A stretch of DNA of 64,000 nt. It comes from Planctomycetaceae bacterium (GTDB lineage Bacteria; Planctomycetota; Phycisphaerae; Phycisphaerales; SM1A02). Below the pieces are notes generated by a model. The model worked only from the letters and a program-made list of their open reading frames with translations, did no database searches and was not told the origin of the DNA. The translations under genes and the position numbers were made by a program. Numbering within the stretch: the first letter of the stretch is position 1; each line of letters begins with the position of its first letter. Location: assembly GCA_947490615.1 (NCBI GenBank), contig CANLHK010000003.1, forward strand, positions 124,001 to 188,000, in the 5' to 3' direction. Shown here in pieces: positions 1-8,558 of this stretch.

Positions 1-85
1 GCCGCTTGCTCGGACTTTGTGCCAGATTTCACAAGTGAGTTCGCGCCCTCGCCCCACGGCGGCGCTCTGAAACCAGACCCGAAAC
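1..85 (+). other. 5' edge upstream of atpB; possible 3' end of a preceding gene
   Basis: The first 38 bases can be read in one frame as the last codons of a gene ending in the residues RLLGLCARFHK and a TGA stop at about 36-38. Another frame stays open to a TGA near position 70. Neither is long enough to identify. An AtpI-like subunit often precedes atpB, so a truncated atpI is possible, but nothing here proves it. The rest of the segment is the leader of atpB. Confidence 0.2.
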
Positions 86-1132
86 ATGAGCATCTCCCTT
101 CAACTTGCTCCGCTGGTCGACGCGATTCCCTCGATGCTGAGCGTCGACTTGGCGCGCGTGCTCGCCGAAGGAACGCCGCTGGACCATGTCCTCGACAAGC
201 CCTCCGCGCTGCACGGCGTGTTTGGAATCTCGGGACTGAAGCTCAGCGCCGTCTCGGTCGTGACCGCGGGCATTCTTGCCTTTGTCGCGCTCTACCTCGC
301 GGCTCGTCGCATTGAGACTGGGCCTGCCTCACAGGGCACCGACCGCTATGTGACCAAGGGTCGCCTCGCGCAGATCATCGAGACGATCGTGCAAGGGCTT
401 CGCGACGGCATGCTGGTTCCCTTGCTCGGCAAGGCCACGGCGAACTACTACCTGCCGTTCCTGCTCTCGCTCTTCTTCTTTGTGCTCACGCTGAACCTCC
501 TCGGGTTCATTCCCTTTGCGGACTTCCAAGAGCTCTTCCACAAGCTCAGCAGTGGCGGAGACGCGCACGCGGCGCCCTCGGCGCACGGCGAACACGCGGA
601 TGTCATCTACTTCGGCGGCACTGCAACGGCATCGATCTCGGTGACCGCAGGGCTCGCCGTGGTGTCGTTCTTTGCCATCATGTTCCAGTCGATGCGCGAC
701 CTCGGCATCAAGGGACTCCTCGAGCACATGTGTGGTGGCAAGGAACTCCTGAACGGACCCAAGGGTCTGCTTCTCGTGGTCCCCATCATCTTCGTCGTCG
801 AGATCCTCGGGCTCTTCATCAAGCCCAGCGCGCTGGCCATTCGTCTCTTTGCCAACATGCTCGCGGGTCACACGCTCTTGGCCACGATCTTCATGTTCAC
901 AGGCATGGCGCTCAAGTCGGGCGGTTGGGGTCTCGCGGCTCCGATCGGCATCGTCTCGGCGCTGTTTGCGCTGGCCATTTCCTTCCTTGAACTCTTCGTC
1001 GCGTTCCTTCAGGCGTTTGTCTTCATGTTCCTCACTGCGGTGTTCATCGGCATGATGAGCCACCACGGGGATCACGATGAGGAGCACGCACACGACGAGC
1101 ACGCCGCGCATGGGCACGCCCACGCGCACTGA
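86..1132 (+). CDS. atpB: F0F1 ATP synthase subunit a
   Basis: This is the membrane stator subunit that forms the proton half-channels against the c-ring. The 348-residue protein has about six hydrophobic segments. The family's key motif is visible as AIRLFANMLAGH (about residues 251-262), which holds the conserved channel arginine. An insertion of about 30 residues rich in His and Ala (near 155-170) lies between two membrane segments. The C-terminus ends in a 20-residue stretch full of His, Asp and Glu, which is unusual for the family. It opens the run atpB-E-F-H-A. Identity is firm. The His-rich tail may bind metal, but that is a guess. Confidence 0.96.
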   Translation: MSISLQLAPLVDAIPSMLSVDLARVLAEGTPLDHVLDKPSALHGVFGISGLKLSAVSVVTAGILAFVALYLAARRIETGPASQGTDRYVTKGRLAQIIETIVQGLRDGMLVPLLGKATANYYLPFLLSLFFFVLTLNLLGFIPFADFQELFHKLSSGGDAHAAPSAHGEHADVIYFGGTATASISVTAGLAVVSFFAIMFQSMRDLGIKGLLEHMCGGKELLNGPKGLLLVVPIIFVVEILGLFIKPSALAIRLFANMLAGHTLLATIFMFTGMALKSGGWGLAAPIGIVSALFALAISFLELFVAFLQAFVFMFLTAVFIGMMSHHGDHDEEHAHDEHAAHGHAHAH

Positions 1133-1248
1133 CAGAAAACCTCCGAGCCCGTGGGTGGCCCGGCTGCATGTTCAGACCAAACCAGCGGCGCGTCCCACGG
1201 CGTCCGACACTCAAGAATCACCTTTCTTCTCCAGGAGCACAGTTCGAA

Positions 1249-1566
1249 ATGCGCAAGATCAGCAAGCTCGTCCCCTTCCTCGCCCTCGCCGCTCTCATCG
1301 CCGCCCCAGCATTCGGCGCCGATGGTGAAGCCGCCGCTGCCGCAGGCAAGCCGCTCAGCGCGGGCATCGCAGCGATCGGTGCCGGCCTCGCCGTCATCGG
1401 CGCTGGCGTTGGCATCGGCCGCATCGGTGGAGGCGCCGTTGAGGCGACCGCCCGCCAGCCCGAGATGGCCAGCACCATCCAGAACCAGATGATCTTGACT
1501 GCAGCACTCATCGAAGGCGTCGCGCTCTTCGCCGTCGTCTGCGGCCTGCTCGTCATCCTCGGCTAA
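1249..1566 (+). CDS. atpE: F0F1 ATP synthase subunit c with signal-like N-terminal extension
   Basis: This is the c-ring subunit that carries protons through the membrane. The ATG at 1249 gives 105 residues; the usual c subunit has about 75-80. The extra N-terminal part (MRKISKLVPFLALAALIA, ending near AFGAD) looks like a signal peptide, which is known from some bacterial c subunits. The two transmembrane helices follow, with the Gly/Ala-rich first helix and the polar loop ARQPE. The carboxylate is the Glu in ALIEGVALF. The residue after that Glu is Gly rather than Ser/Thr, which fits proton rather than sodium coupling. An in-frame start at 1168 would add 27 residues unlike the family. Confidence 0.95.
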   Translation: MRKISKLVPFLALAALIAAPAFGADGEAAAAAGKPLSAGIAAIGAGLAVIGAGVGIGRIGGGAVEATARQPEMASTIQNQMILTAALIEGVALFAVVCGLLVILG

Positions 1567-1586
1567 TCCGAGGCGTTTCCGACTTC

Positions 1587-1620
1587 GGTCGTCGCTCGGG
1601 AAACTGAGCGACGACCTTTT
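1587..1620 (+). terminator. terminator-like stem-loop between atpE and atpF
   Basis: A perfect 11-bp stem (1587-1597 paired with 1606-1616) with an 8-nt loop is followed directly by TTTT. It lies inside the operon, 20 nt after the atpE stop and about 55 nt before atpF. It could terminate part of the transcripts or protect the 3' end of an atpBE message, which would raise c-subunit output. Confidence 0.6.
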
Positions 1621-1674
1621 GAACAGGGCGCACCTGCGCCACTTTGCACTTTATCCGCCTTCACTGGAAGAACC

Positions 1675-2190
1675 ATGACTGCCTTCCTCGCCAACAGCCC
1701 GCTCGATCCTGACATCGTCGGCTTTACCGTCACGATCGTCGTCTTCCTTGCCTTCTTCGCCCTCGCCAGTCTGATGATTTGGCCGAAGGTCGTGCGCGGA
1801 CTCGATGAGCGCGTCGCCAAGATCAAGCACGAAATCGACGCCGCTGAGAAGTCGCGTCGTGAGGCCGAGGGCGCGCAACGCAAGTTTGAAGAGAAGCTTC
1901 GTCAGGCTCAGGAAGAGGCGACTCGCACGATCGCCGAAGCCCAAGCCACCGCACGCAAGGCGGGCGATGAGCTGCGCGCGCGCAACGACGCAGAGCTCAC
2001 CGAGATGAAGTCTCGCGCCGTGGCCGACATCCAGGCGGCGCGCGAGAACGCGGTCAAGGAACTCAACGAGCAGGCGATCTCGCTTGCCACCGCCATGGCC
2101 ACCAAGATCCTGCGTCGCGAAGTCAGCGCTTCGGACCAGACCCGCATCGTGCATGAGAGCCTCGCCGAGCTGTCTCGCGCCCGCAACTGA
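1675..2190 (+). CDS. atpF: F0F1 ATP synthase subunit b
   Basis: This is the peripheral stalk subunit linking F0 to the delta and alpha subunits of F1. The 171-residue protein has one N-terminal membrane helix (about residues 15-37, including the IWPKVV boundary typical of b subunits). A long charged helical domain follows, rich in Glu, Lys, Arg and Ala, that would form the right-handed coiled coil. Only one b-type gene is present, so the stalk is presumably a homodimer. It follows atpE after a 108-nt gap holding a stem-loop and precedes atpH by 28 nt. Confidence 0.94.
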   Translation: MTAFLANSPLDPDIVGFTVTIVVFLAFFALASLMIWPKVVRGLDERVAKIKHEIDAAEKSRREAEGAQRKFEEKLRQAQEEATRTIAEAQATARKAGDELRARNDAELTEMKSRAVADIQAARENAVKELNEQAISLATAMATKILRREVSASDQTRIVHESLAELSRARN

Positions 2191-2218
2191 CCCCTGAAAG
2201 TTCGCCCGAGCAAGACCA

Positions 2219-2824
2219 ATGGCAGCAACACGAAACATCGACGAAATCGCCAGCGTCTACGCGCAGAGCCTCATCGAGGTCTGTGACAAGGCGGGCGGCA
2301 ACGCTGTGGCCGAAGCGTGCACGAGTGAGCTGCGCGAACTGGCCGAGCTCATTCGCGCCGACAAGCGCTTTGCGGAGTTCCTCCGTTCGCCGATCATCGG
2401 TGACTCGTTGCGCAACGCATCGCTCGCGCGCATCATCAAGGGTCGCGTGAGCGATCTCGTCTATCGCTTCGTCATGGTCCTCGCGAGCCATGGCCGCGCG
2501 GGTCGCATCGATGATGTGGCCGACGCTTTCGAGGCGCTCATGCAAGCGCGCTTTGGACGCATCGAAGTCGACCTCTTCACGCTTGATGGCAAGGCCTCGC
2601 CCGAAGTCATCGCCACCGTGAAGGCCCGCGTGAAGGAGGCGTTCTCGAAGGACGCCGTGCTTCACCAGTACAGCGACCCATCCATGATTGGCGGCGTGAA
2701 GCTTCGCATCGGCGACCAGCTCATCGACGCATCGATCGCGACCCAACTTCGCAGCATGCGCGAGACCGTCTCCAACGCAGGTACCCGTGCGATTCGCGCG
2801 CGGCCCAACGACTTTCTCGCCTAA
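2219..2824 (+). CDS. atpH: F0F1 ATP synthase subunit delta
   Basis: This is the F1 delta subunit (OSCP type), which caps the alpha3beta3 head and holds the b stalk. The 201-residue protein shows the family's N-terminal helical domain, with an AxxYAQSLIEV-type start (residues about 12-22). The C-terminal signature is visible as DPSMIGGVKLRIGDQLIDAS (about residues 158-177). It sits between atpF and atpA, the usual order. The length is slightly longer than the common 175-185 residues. Confidence 0.94.
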   Translation: MAATRNIDEIASVYAQSLIEVCDKAGGNAVAEACTSELRELAELIRADKRFAEFLRSPIIGDSLRNASLARIIKGRVSDLVYRFVMVLASHGRAGRIDDVADAFEALMQARFGRIEVDLFTLDGKASPEVIATVKARVKEAFSKDAVLHQYSDPSMIGGVKLRIGDQLIDASIATQLRSMRETVSNAGTRAIRARPNDFLA

Positions 2825-2893
2825 ACCCACCGAACCGACCAACCAGATTCTGATTCAGCTCGGCTGCAGGCCGACACCCACGAGGAACCATCC

Positions 2894-4441
2894 GTGAAGA
2901 TCAAGAGCGACGAGATCACGACAGTCATCCGCCAGGAGATCGAGCAGTACTCGGGCAAGCTCGAGATTTCCGAGGTCGGCCAAGTGGTCGAAGTCGGTGA
3001 CGGTATCGCCCGCGTCTACGGGCTTTCGAAGGCCATGGCCGGCGAGCTCATTGAGTTCCAAGGATCGGCAGGTCCCGTGATGGGACAGGTCATGAACCTC
3101 GAGCTCGACACCGTTGGTTGCGTGCTCTACGGCGACGCGACCTCGATCCGCGAAGGCGCCACCGCGCGCGCGACGGGCAATCTGCTCGAAGTGCCCGTTG
3201 GTCCTGAGTTGCTCGGCCGCGTTGTCGATCCGCTGGGAAACGCCATCGATGGTGGTCCCGCGATCAACGCCTCGGGGCGTCAGAAGGTCGACATCGTTGC
3301 TCCTGGTATCGCCGCGCGTCAGCCGGTGACCGAGCCGCTGCAGTTTGGCATCAAGGCCGTTGACTCGATGGTCCCCGTGGGCCGCGGTCAGCGCGAACTC
3401 GTCATCGGTGACCGCAAGACGGGTAAGACCGCGGTCTGCCTTGACGCGATCATCAACCAGAAGCAGTACTGGGGCACCGAGCACGCCGTCGTCTGCATCT
3501 ATGTCGCCGTCGGACAGAAGGATTCAACCGTCGCGGGTGTCGTCGAGACGCTTCGCAAGAACGGTGCGCTCGAGTACACCATCATCGTCAACGCAGGCGC
3601 CTCGAGCGCTGCGCCGCTGCAGTACATCGCTCCCTACGCGGGCTGCGCGATGGGCGAGTACTTCATGTGGCTCGGTAAGCAAGGCAAGAGCCCAAAGCAT
3701 GTGCTCTGCGTCTACGACGACCTTTCGAAGCAGGCCGTCGCGTACCGCGAGCTTTCGCTGCTCCTTCGTCGTCCACCAGGACGCGAGGCCTACCCAGGTG
3801 ACGTCTTCTATCTGCACTCCCGCCTCCTCGAGCGCGCCACCAAGTTGTCCAAGGACAACGGCGGCGGCTCGCTGACGGCGCTTCCCATCATCGAGACGCA
3901 GGAAGGCGACGTGTCGGCATACATCCCGACCAATGTGATCTCCATCACCGACGGACAGATCTACCTGCAGCCCGAGCTCTTCAGCGCGGGTATTCGTCCC
4001 GCCATCAACGTCGGCATCTCGGTGTCGCGCGTCGGTGGAAACGCGCAGATCAAGGCGATGAAGGAAGTCGCTGGCTCGCTCCGTCTTGACCTCGCGGCCT
4101 ACCGCGAACTCGAAGCGTTTGCGCAGCTCGGTACCGATCTCGACGCTGCATCGAAGCGTCAGCTCGACCGCGGCGCGCGCATGGTCGAACTCCTCAAGCA
4201 AGGCCAGTACCGTCCGTTCGATGTCATCGACCAGTGTCTCTCGCTCTTCGCAGCGTCGCGCGGATTCCTCGACGATGTCGCGATCACCGCGGTCTCGAAG
4301 TTCGAGGCAGGCATGCTTGAGCACTTCAAGACCGTGAAGAAGGATCTCCGCGACAAACTCGTCGCGAGCAAGAGCTTCAAGGGCATCGAAGACGAGTTCA
4401 AGGCCGCCGTCGGCGCGTACAAGGCTGGTTTCCGCGCCTAA
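2894..4441 (+). CDS. atpA: F0F1 ATP synthase subunit alpha
   Basis: This is the regulatory nucleotide-binding subunit of the F1 head. The GTG at 2894 gives 515 residues, normal for the family, and the N-terminus resembles known AtpA. The P-loop GDRKTGKT lies at residues 172-179. The alpha-specific [10 protein letters not shown] motif holds the conserved arginine that reaches into the beta catalytic site. The DELSEED-type C-terminal helical domain follows. This is the last gene of the run: a terminator follows 28 nt later, and gamma, beta and epsilon must be encoded elsewhere. Confidence 0.97.
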   Translation: MKIKSDEITTVIRQEIEQYSGKLEISEVGQVVEVGDGIARVYGLSKAMAGELIEFQGSAGPVMGQVMNLELDTVGCVLYGDATSIREGATARATGNLLEVPVGPELLGRVVDPLGNAIDGGPAINASGRQKVDIVAPGIAARQPVTEPLQFGIKAVDSMVPVGRGQRELVIGDRKTGKTAVCLDAIINQKQYWGTEHAVVCIYVAVGQKDSTVAGVVETLRKNGALEYTIIVNAGASSAAPLQYIAPYAGCAMGEYFMWLGKQGKSPKHVLCVYDDLSKQAVAYRELSLLLRRPPGREAYPGDVFYLHSRLLERATKLSKDNGGGSLTALPIIETQEGDVSAYIPTNVISITDGQIYLQPELFSAGIRPAINVGISVSRVGGNAQIKAMKEVAGSLRLDLAAYRELEAFAQLGTDLDAASKRQLDRGARMVELLKQGQYRPFDVIDQCLSLFAASRGFLDDVAITAVSKFEAGMLEHFKTVKKDLRDKLVASKSFKGIEDEFKAAVGAYKAGFRA

Positions 4442-4468
4442 ACGCGCGCTGACCTCATGAGCAATCCC

Positions 4469-4504
4469 ACGACGGGCGCCCACGCGGTGCCCGTCGTTTC
4501 TTTT
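4469..4504 (+). terminator. rho-independent terminator after atpA
   Basis: A 9-bp perfect stem (4469-4477 with 4489-4497) extends by further pairs including a G-T, leaving a small loop. It is followed by TTTCTTTT. It closes the atpBEFHA unit. On the other strand it lies just after the end of the epimerase gene, so it may serve both directions. Confidence 0.8.
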
Positions 4505-4513
4505 GGCGTCGGT

Positions 4514-5494
4514 TCACCTGTCGTCGCGTGCAGCGCGCTCGAGCATCGTGCGCAAGCCGTCGAAGAGCGCGGTCGTCGCCTTGAATCCAAGGAGTCGTTC
4601 GGCGCGAGCAACCGTTGCGACGCTGTGACGGACTTCGCCCTCGCGCGCGGGAGCATGAGTGACCGTCACGCGCTTACCAAGCACAAGCCCAACTTGCTTG
4701 GCGAGCTCCAGCACCGTCGTCGCGTTCCCTGTGCCGATGTTGATGACCGCGCCACTGAGGCGAACCTTGGCGTCAAGTGCAGCGACCACGGCGCGCGCGG
4801 TGTCGGCGGCGTGAACGAAATCCCGCGTCTGCAGCCCATCACTGAAGACCGTCAGCGTTTCGTTGGCGGCAACGCGCGCCATGAAGCGGGCGATGACGGC
4901 GGCGTACGCGCTCGAAGGATCCTGTCGTGGACCGTAGATGTTGAAGAAGCGCAACGCGACAGCGTCAACGGCCGACGACTGTGCGAGTGCGTGCACCAGC
5001 GCCTCGCCCTCAAGCTTGGTCGCCGCGTAGGGCGAGGTCGGATCGGGCGCGTCGGTTTCATCGTGCGGCGGCGGACGCAAGCCATACGCGCTCGAACTCG
5101 CTGCAAACACGAGACGCTTGATGTCGGCGCGTTGCGCGGCAGTGCACACCATGGCCGTGCCCTCGACATTCACGCGCTGGTAGAGCGCTGGCGCGCCGAC
5201 GCTTTCCGCCACCGAGGTCTTGGCAGCAAGATGAACGATCTCGCTGACTTCACGCATCGCCTCGGTGAGCAGATTGGCGTCGAGGATCGAGCCTTCGACA
5301 ACCTCAAGGCGCGGCTCGCGCCCGACACTGAGGTGCGCGAGATTCTCAAGGTGTCCCGTGCTGAGATCGTCAAGCACGCGCACGCGCCGTCCGCATGCGA
5401 GCAGCGCCGTGCACACATGCGAGCCAATGAATCCCGCGCCACCCGTGACGAGCACGATGCCGCGAGAAGTCGACGCCTCACTGCGCGCAGTCAC
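4514..5494 (-). CDS. NAD-dependent epimerase/dehydratase, UDP-glucose 4-epimerase-like (extended SDR)
   Basis: This is a nucleotide-sugar epimerase or dehydratase of the extended short-chain dehydrogenase family. The 326-residue protein has the NAD-binding TGGAGFIGSH at residues 17-26. It has the catalytic pair in SPYAATK (Tyr156, Lys160), with an upstream Ser cluster AASSSAYG. The FFNIYGPRQ motif is typical of GalE/WbpP-like enzymes. It starts at a GTG that overlaps the stop of the upstream peptidase gene by 4 nt (GTGA), so it is translationally coupled as the last gene of a three-gene unit. The exact substrate (UDP-Glc, UDP-GlcNAc or other) cannot be fixed from sequence. Confidence 0.88.
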   Translation of the reverse strand: MTARSEASTSRGIVLVTGGAGFIGSHVCTALLACGRRVRVLDDLSTGHLENLAHLSVGREPRLEVVEGSILDANLLTEAMREVSEIVHLAAKTSVAESVGAPALYQRVNVEGTAMVCTAAQRADIKRLVFAASSSAYGLRPPPHDETDAPDPTSPYAATKLEGEALVHALAQSSAVDAVALRFFNIYGPRQDPSSAYAAVIARFMARVAANETLTVFSDGLQTRDFVHAADTARAVVAALDAKVRLSGAVINIGTGNATTVLELAKQVGLVLGKRVTVTHAPAREGEVRHSVATVARAERLLGFKATTALFDGLRTMLERAARDDR

Positions 5495-6144
5495 GCGAGG
5501 ACTCCTGTCGCGAGTCGTGCCGCGAGTACTTCGAGTGCAGCATGGACACCACGCGCACTCGTCTCGGCCTCCATCGAAGGACCGCCGCGCGCCTGCGCCT
5601 GCTCAGGAAGCTGCGGAACATGCAGGAATCCGCTCACGCGTGGAGTTCCATGCTCGAGCAGGCGGAACATCACTTCGTTACAGAGGAAGGTCCCCGCGCT
5701 GAGAGAGAGCTGAGCCGCAACGCCTTCGGACGCGCAGGCTGCGAGCATCTCGCGCAACGGGATCGTCGCAAAGTGCGCGTCGGCGGCGCCGTCGATCACC
5801 CGTGCATCGGTGATCTGCACGCCCGCGTTGTCGGGAATGCGCGCGTCCAACAAGTTGAGGGCGACGCGTTCGAAGTTCAGTTGGTCGGCGCGCGCACTTT
5901 CGCCCAGTGCAACGACTGCGTCAGGCGCGAACTCTTCGAGCGCGCGCTTCAAGGCAGCCCACGCGCTTGTTGGACCAGTGCCCGACACCACAGGAAGCGT
6001 GGCAAAGACGCGCCGACCAAGCGCGCACGGCAGCGTGCCGAGGATGCGCAGGATCTCGATGGTCGGATTCAGCGGGCTCCCACCAAACGGCTCAAACGCG
6101 GTGACGAGAATCGTCGGTGCATGGGCGCGCACGGCAGTTCTCAC
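5491..6144 (-). CDS. pcp: pyrrolidone-carboxylate peptidase (C15 family)
   Basis: This is a cytosolic cysteine peptidase that removes N-terminal pyroglutamate from peptides. The 217-residue protein shows the three catalytic positions of family C15. These are Glu92 in NFERVALN, Cys155 in GTFLCNEVMF and His175 in GFLHVPQLPEQ. The N-terminal motif ILVTAFEPFGG is also typical. It starts at GTG and overlaps the upstream deaminase stop by 4 nt (GTGA); its own stop overlaps the epimerase start the same way. The pairing with a cytosine deaminase has no obvious metabolic logic, and co-transcription is inferred from the overlaps only. Confidence 0.93.
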   Translation of the reverse strand: MRTAVRAHAPTILVTAFEPFGGSPLNPTIEILRILGTLPCALGRRVFATLPVVSGTGPTSAWAALKRALEEFAPDAVVALGESARADQLNFERVALNLLDARIPDNAGVQITDARVIDGAADAHFATIPLREMLAACASEGVAAQLSLSAGTFLCNEVMFRLLEHGTPRVSGFLHVPQLPEQAQARGGPSMEAETSARGVHAALEVLAARLATGVLA

Positions 6145-6593
6145 TCGCCGATGTCCTCGGCCCAGAGATCAGGCTTCTCTCGTTGCATCCGTTCCATGAG
6201 CGCGATGCAGCGGGCATCGTCGAGCACGAGGAGCTCCGCGCCATTCTCGCGCATCCACTTCTCTGCGCCAAGAAAGGTGCGGTTCTCGCCGATCACCACG
6301 CGCGGGATCTTGAAGAGGATCGCCGTGCCTGAGCACATGCAACAGGGTGAGAGTGTGGAGACCAGTGTGAGCTTCGGCCAATCGCGGCGACGACCTGCGC
6401 GACGAATGCAATCGACCTCGGCGTGCGCCGTGGGATCGCCCGACTGCACGCGCTGGTTGTGACCCGCCGCGACCACGACTCCGTTGGCATCGAGCAGCGA
6501 ACTCCCGATCGGGATGCCGCCCTCGCGCCAGCCCTTCTCAGCCATTTCGATGGCGGCATCGAGGCCGCGACGGATCCACTCGGGGTTCAGCAT
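6141..6593 (-). CDS. cytosine deaminase, yeast Fcy1-type (CDA fold)
   Basis: This is a zinc hydrolase of the cytidine-deaminase fold. The 150-residue protein has the zinc site HAE (residues 57-59, Glu59 the proton shuttle) and SPCCMC (Cys84, Cys87). The rest resembles yeast cytosine deaminase closely. It has EGGIPIGSSL near the start, then IPRVVIGENRTF, and an end of LWAEDIGE that matches the fungal enzyme's WFEDIGE ending. This differs from the bacterial CodA amidohydrolase type. It therefore probably converts cytosine to uracil for pyrimidine salvage; guanine or another base is less likely. It is the first gene of the three-gene overlapping unit. Confidence 0.85.
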   Translation of the reverse strand: MLNPEWIRRGLDAAIEMAEKGWREGGIPIGSSLLDANGVVVAAGHNQRVQSGDPTAHAEVDCIRRAGRRRDWPKLTLVSTLSPCCMCSGTAILFKIPRVVIGENRTFLGAEKWMRENGAELLVLDDARCIALMERMQREKPDLWAEDIGE

Positions 6594-6636
6594 GTCGTCC
6601 CTATCGGCCAAGCAATGGCCATTTCGCCACGGTCGT

Positions 6637-8430
6637 TCAGGGAAGCGTTCCCTGCACGGGCAGCAGCGCGCTTCCAGCGTAGTCGGTCGCGCGAAGCACA
6701 TAGAGCGCGTGTTGCGCGCGGCTGCAGGCGGTGAGGATCGCCTCATACGAGACATTCTCCGCACTGCCGCGCACATCATGGAGGATGACCACGGGTGTCT
6801 CGAGACCCTTGAAACGATGCAGCGTCTCATGACGAAGGCACTCGTCGGCCTCCCGCCCGCGGCGCGCCGCCTCTTCAAGCGAGAGAATGGGAAGGCCGCG
6901 GATTTCTTCGACACCCGCAAGCACGGTTCGATCGCGGCGAAAGGGCGAGAGCAACGCGATGTCGGCGCTGCGCACGCCTTCAGCTTCCACAAGATGGCGC
7001 ACGATGCGCGTCAACGCCTCGAGTTGCGCAGCGTTGTTGCCCGCCTCAAACTCAAAGACCACGACGGGTTGTCCATCGCGCGCCGATGGTGGCGGTCGAA
7101 GGCCGCGGAGGCGTTCAGGCGCGAGCGTGCCGAGAAACTCGCAGATGGCGCGGGAGTTCCGCAGGTTCTCTCGCAAGACATGCGGCTGTCCGTAACGGCG
7201 CACGAGTTCGTCTTCGCTGGCGGTCTGGTAGATGCGCTGGTTTGGATCGTGGAAGAAGGCGATGCGGCCAAGCGTGCCTGAGGTGTGGCAGGCGAGCGCG
7301 TCGACGGCATCAAGCATCGCTGAGGAGAAGTCCTGCCCCTCATCGACGATGACGGAATCGAAACGCCCGAACAAACCCGCGCGCGCCTGCTCGACAAGGA
7401 TGGGGAGCCGCGCGCGGAAGTAGTCGTCCTGCGTGGGGTCGCTCGGAAGATCGGTGCGCCCCGCGGCGGCAATGTCGGCCAGGGCGAAGATCCGCGCGAC
7501 GACGCAGGAACTCGCGCGGACCTCGGCCGCAGGAGTCGTGCTGCGGACCGCAGGCAATCGAAGTCGCGCAGTGAGCGAGGCAACCAGCGGGATGTTGAAG
7601 GCCAAGAGCAGCGTGCGGCGATCCTGCGCGCGATCGAGGTGCAATCGTTCGAGCGCCGCGAAAGTCTTGCCCGTTCCAGGAAAGCCGCGCACGCGGATGC
7701 GATCGATCTCCTGCGCCGTTTCCACGATGGAGCGCAACGGGCGCAGCGTGTCGCGCTCGACGAGGACCGAGTTGGAAATCTCCGTGCGAATCGCGCGGCG
7801 CGCCTGGGCTTCAGGGAGCAGGACCTCATCGAGAATGGCGCGCATTTCCGAGTCTTCGCCGCAGGGAACTTCGGTGTAGCGCTGCGCGAGCGCTGCGAAA
7901 TAGTCTTCGAGCAGCGCATGCAGGCGCGTTGGATCGGCGCAGGCCCGCGAGTCAAGCATACGACCTTGTGCCTCAAGCGGAAGCGTGTCCTGCACAATCA
8001 TCGCGTCAGGAAGCGCGACGCAGGCAGAGTGGAGGTAAGGCGGATGGACCGAGTCATGGAGCCGCCGCGTGGCAACGGTGCGCACGAGTATGTGCATCGC
8101 GCTCGTGGCCTGTTGCAGCGCGCCCGTGCGAAACTGCTCGACGCCGCCGCCCGACTTGCGATGCCAGCCCAGCTCGCGGCTGTATCCGTAGAGGCCGCCC
8201 TTCACCTCGATCACGATCATGCCGCGCGTGGGGTCGATGACGAGGAAATCGATCTCGCGCATGCCCACGCGATCGGACTCTTGCACGACGAGGTTCTGAA
8301 TGACGACCCACGGGAGGTCGTGGAGTGCCGCCTCGAGTTGGCGGCGAACCGTCCGCTCGCTTTCGTTGCCGAGGCGCTCGTCGCCGTCGACGCGGGGTTG
8401 CTCGATCTCGCGCGGGTAGAAGTCAGCCAT
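6637..8430 (-). CDS. NERD-domain nuclease fused to SF1-type helicase/ATPase
   Basis: The ATG at 8430 gives 597 residues. The N-terminal part (about 15-130) is a NERD domain, a restriction-endonuclease-like fold. Its likely acidic site is MREIDFLVID and then IVIEVKGG (Glu59, Asp61, Glu75, Lys77). The C-terminal two thirds is a UvrD/Rep-like ATPase. It has a Walker A of GFPGTGKT (249-256), a Walker B of VIVDEGQDF and a later helicase motif HRFKGLETPVVIL. NERD-helicases are linked to DNA processing and sometimes to phage defence. No partner gene is adjacent. A start 26 codons upstream is open but adds an unlikely Arg-rich leader. Confidence 0.85.
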   Translation of the reverse strand: MADFYPREIEQPRVDGDERLGNESERTVRRQLEAALHDLPWVVIQNLVVQESDRVGMREIDFLVIDPTRGMIVIEVKGGLYGYSRELGWHRKSGGGVEQFRTGALQQATSAMHILVRTVATRRLHDSVHPPYLHSACVALPDAMIVQDTLPLEAQGRMLDSRACADPTRLHALLEDYFAALAQRYTEVPCGEDSEMRAILDEVLLPEAQARRAIRTEISNSVLVERDTLRPLRSIVETAQEIDRIRVRGFPGTGKTFAALERLHLDRAQDRRTLLLAFNIPLVASLTARLRLPAVRSTTPAAEVRASSCVVARIFALADIAAAGRTDLPSDPTQDDYFRARLPILVEQARAGLFGRFDSVIVDEGQDFSSAMLDAVDALACHTSGTLGRIAFFHDPNQRIYQTASEDELVRRYGQPHVLRENLRNSRAICEFLGTLAPERLRGLRPPPSARDGQPVVVFEFEAGNNAAQLEALTRIVRHLVEAEGVRSADIALLSPFRRDRTVLAGVEEIRGLPILSLEEAARRGREADECLRHETLHRFKGLETPVVILHDVRGSAENVSYEAILTACSRAQHALYVLRATDYAGSALLPVQGTLP

Positions 8431-8488
8431 GCCAAGGCAGTCTAATTCACAGTCCGTCGCAGCAGGGCGCGCGCGGCGTGGCTGCCAG

Positions 8489-8525
8489 CCAAACAACGCG
8501 GCCCGCACGAGTGGTGCGGGCCGCG
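8489..8525 (-). terminator. terminator-like hairpin after ftsK
   Basis: A perfect 12-bp GC-rich stem (8497-8508 with 8514-8525) with a 5-nt loop lies between the ftsK stop and the NERD gene start. On the minus strand it is followed by TTGTTTGG, a weak T-tract. It probably ends or attenuates ftsK transcription. Confidence 0.6.
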
Positions 8526-8558
8526 GATTCTTGTGTGATGCGCCATCTTGGCGCGGCG

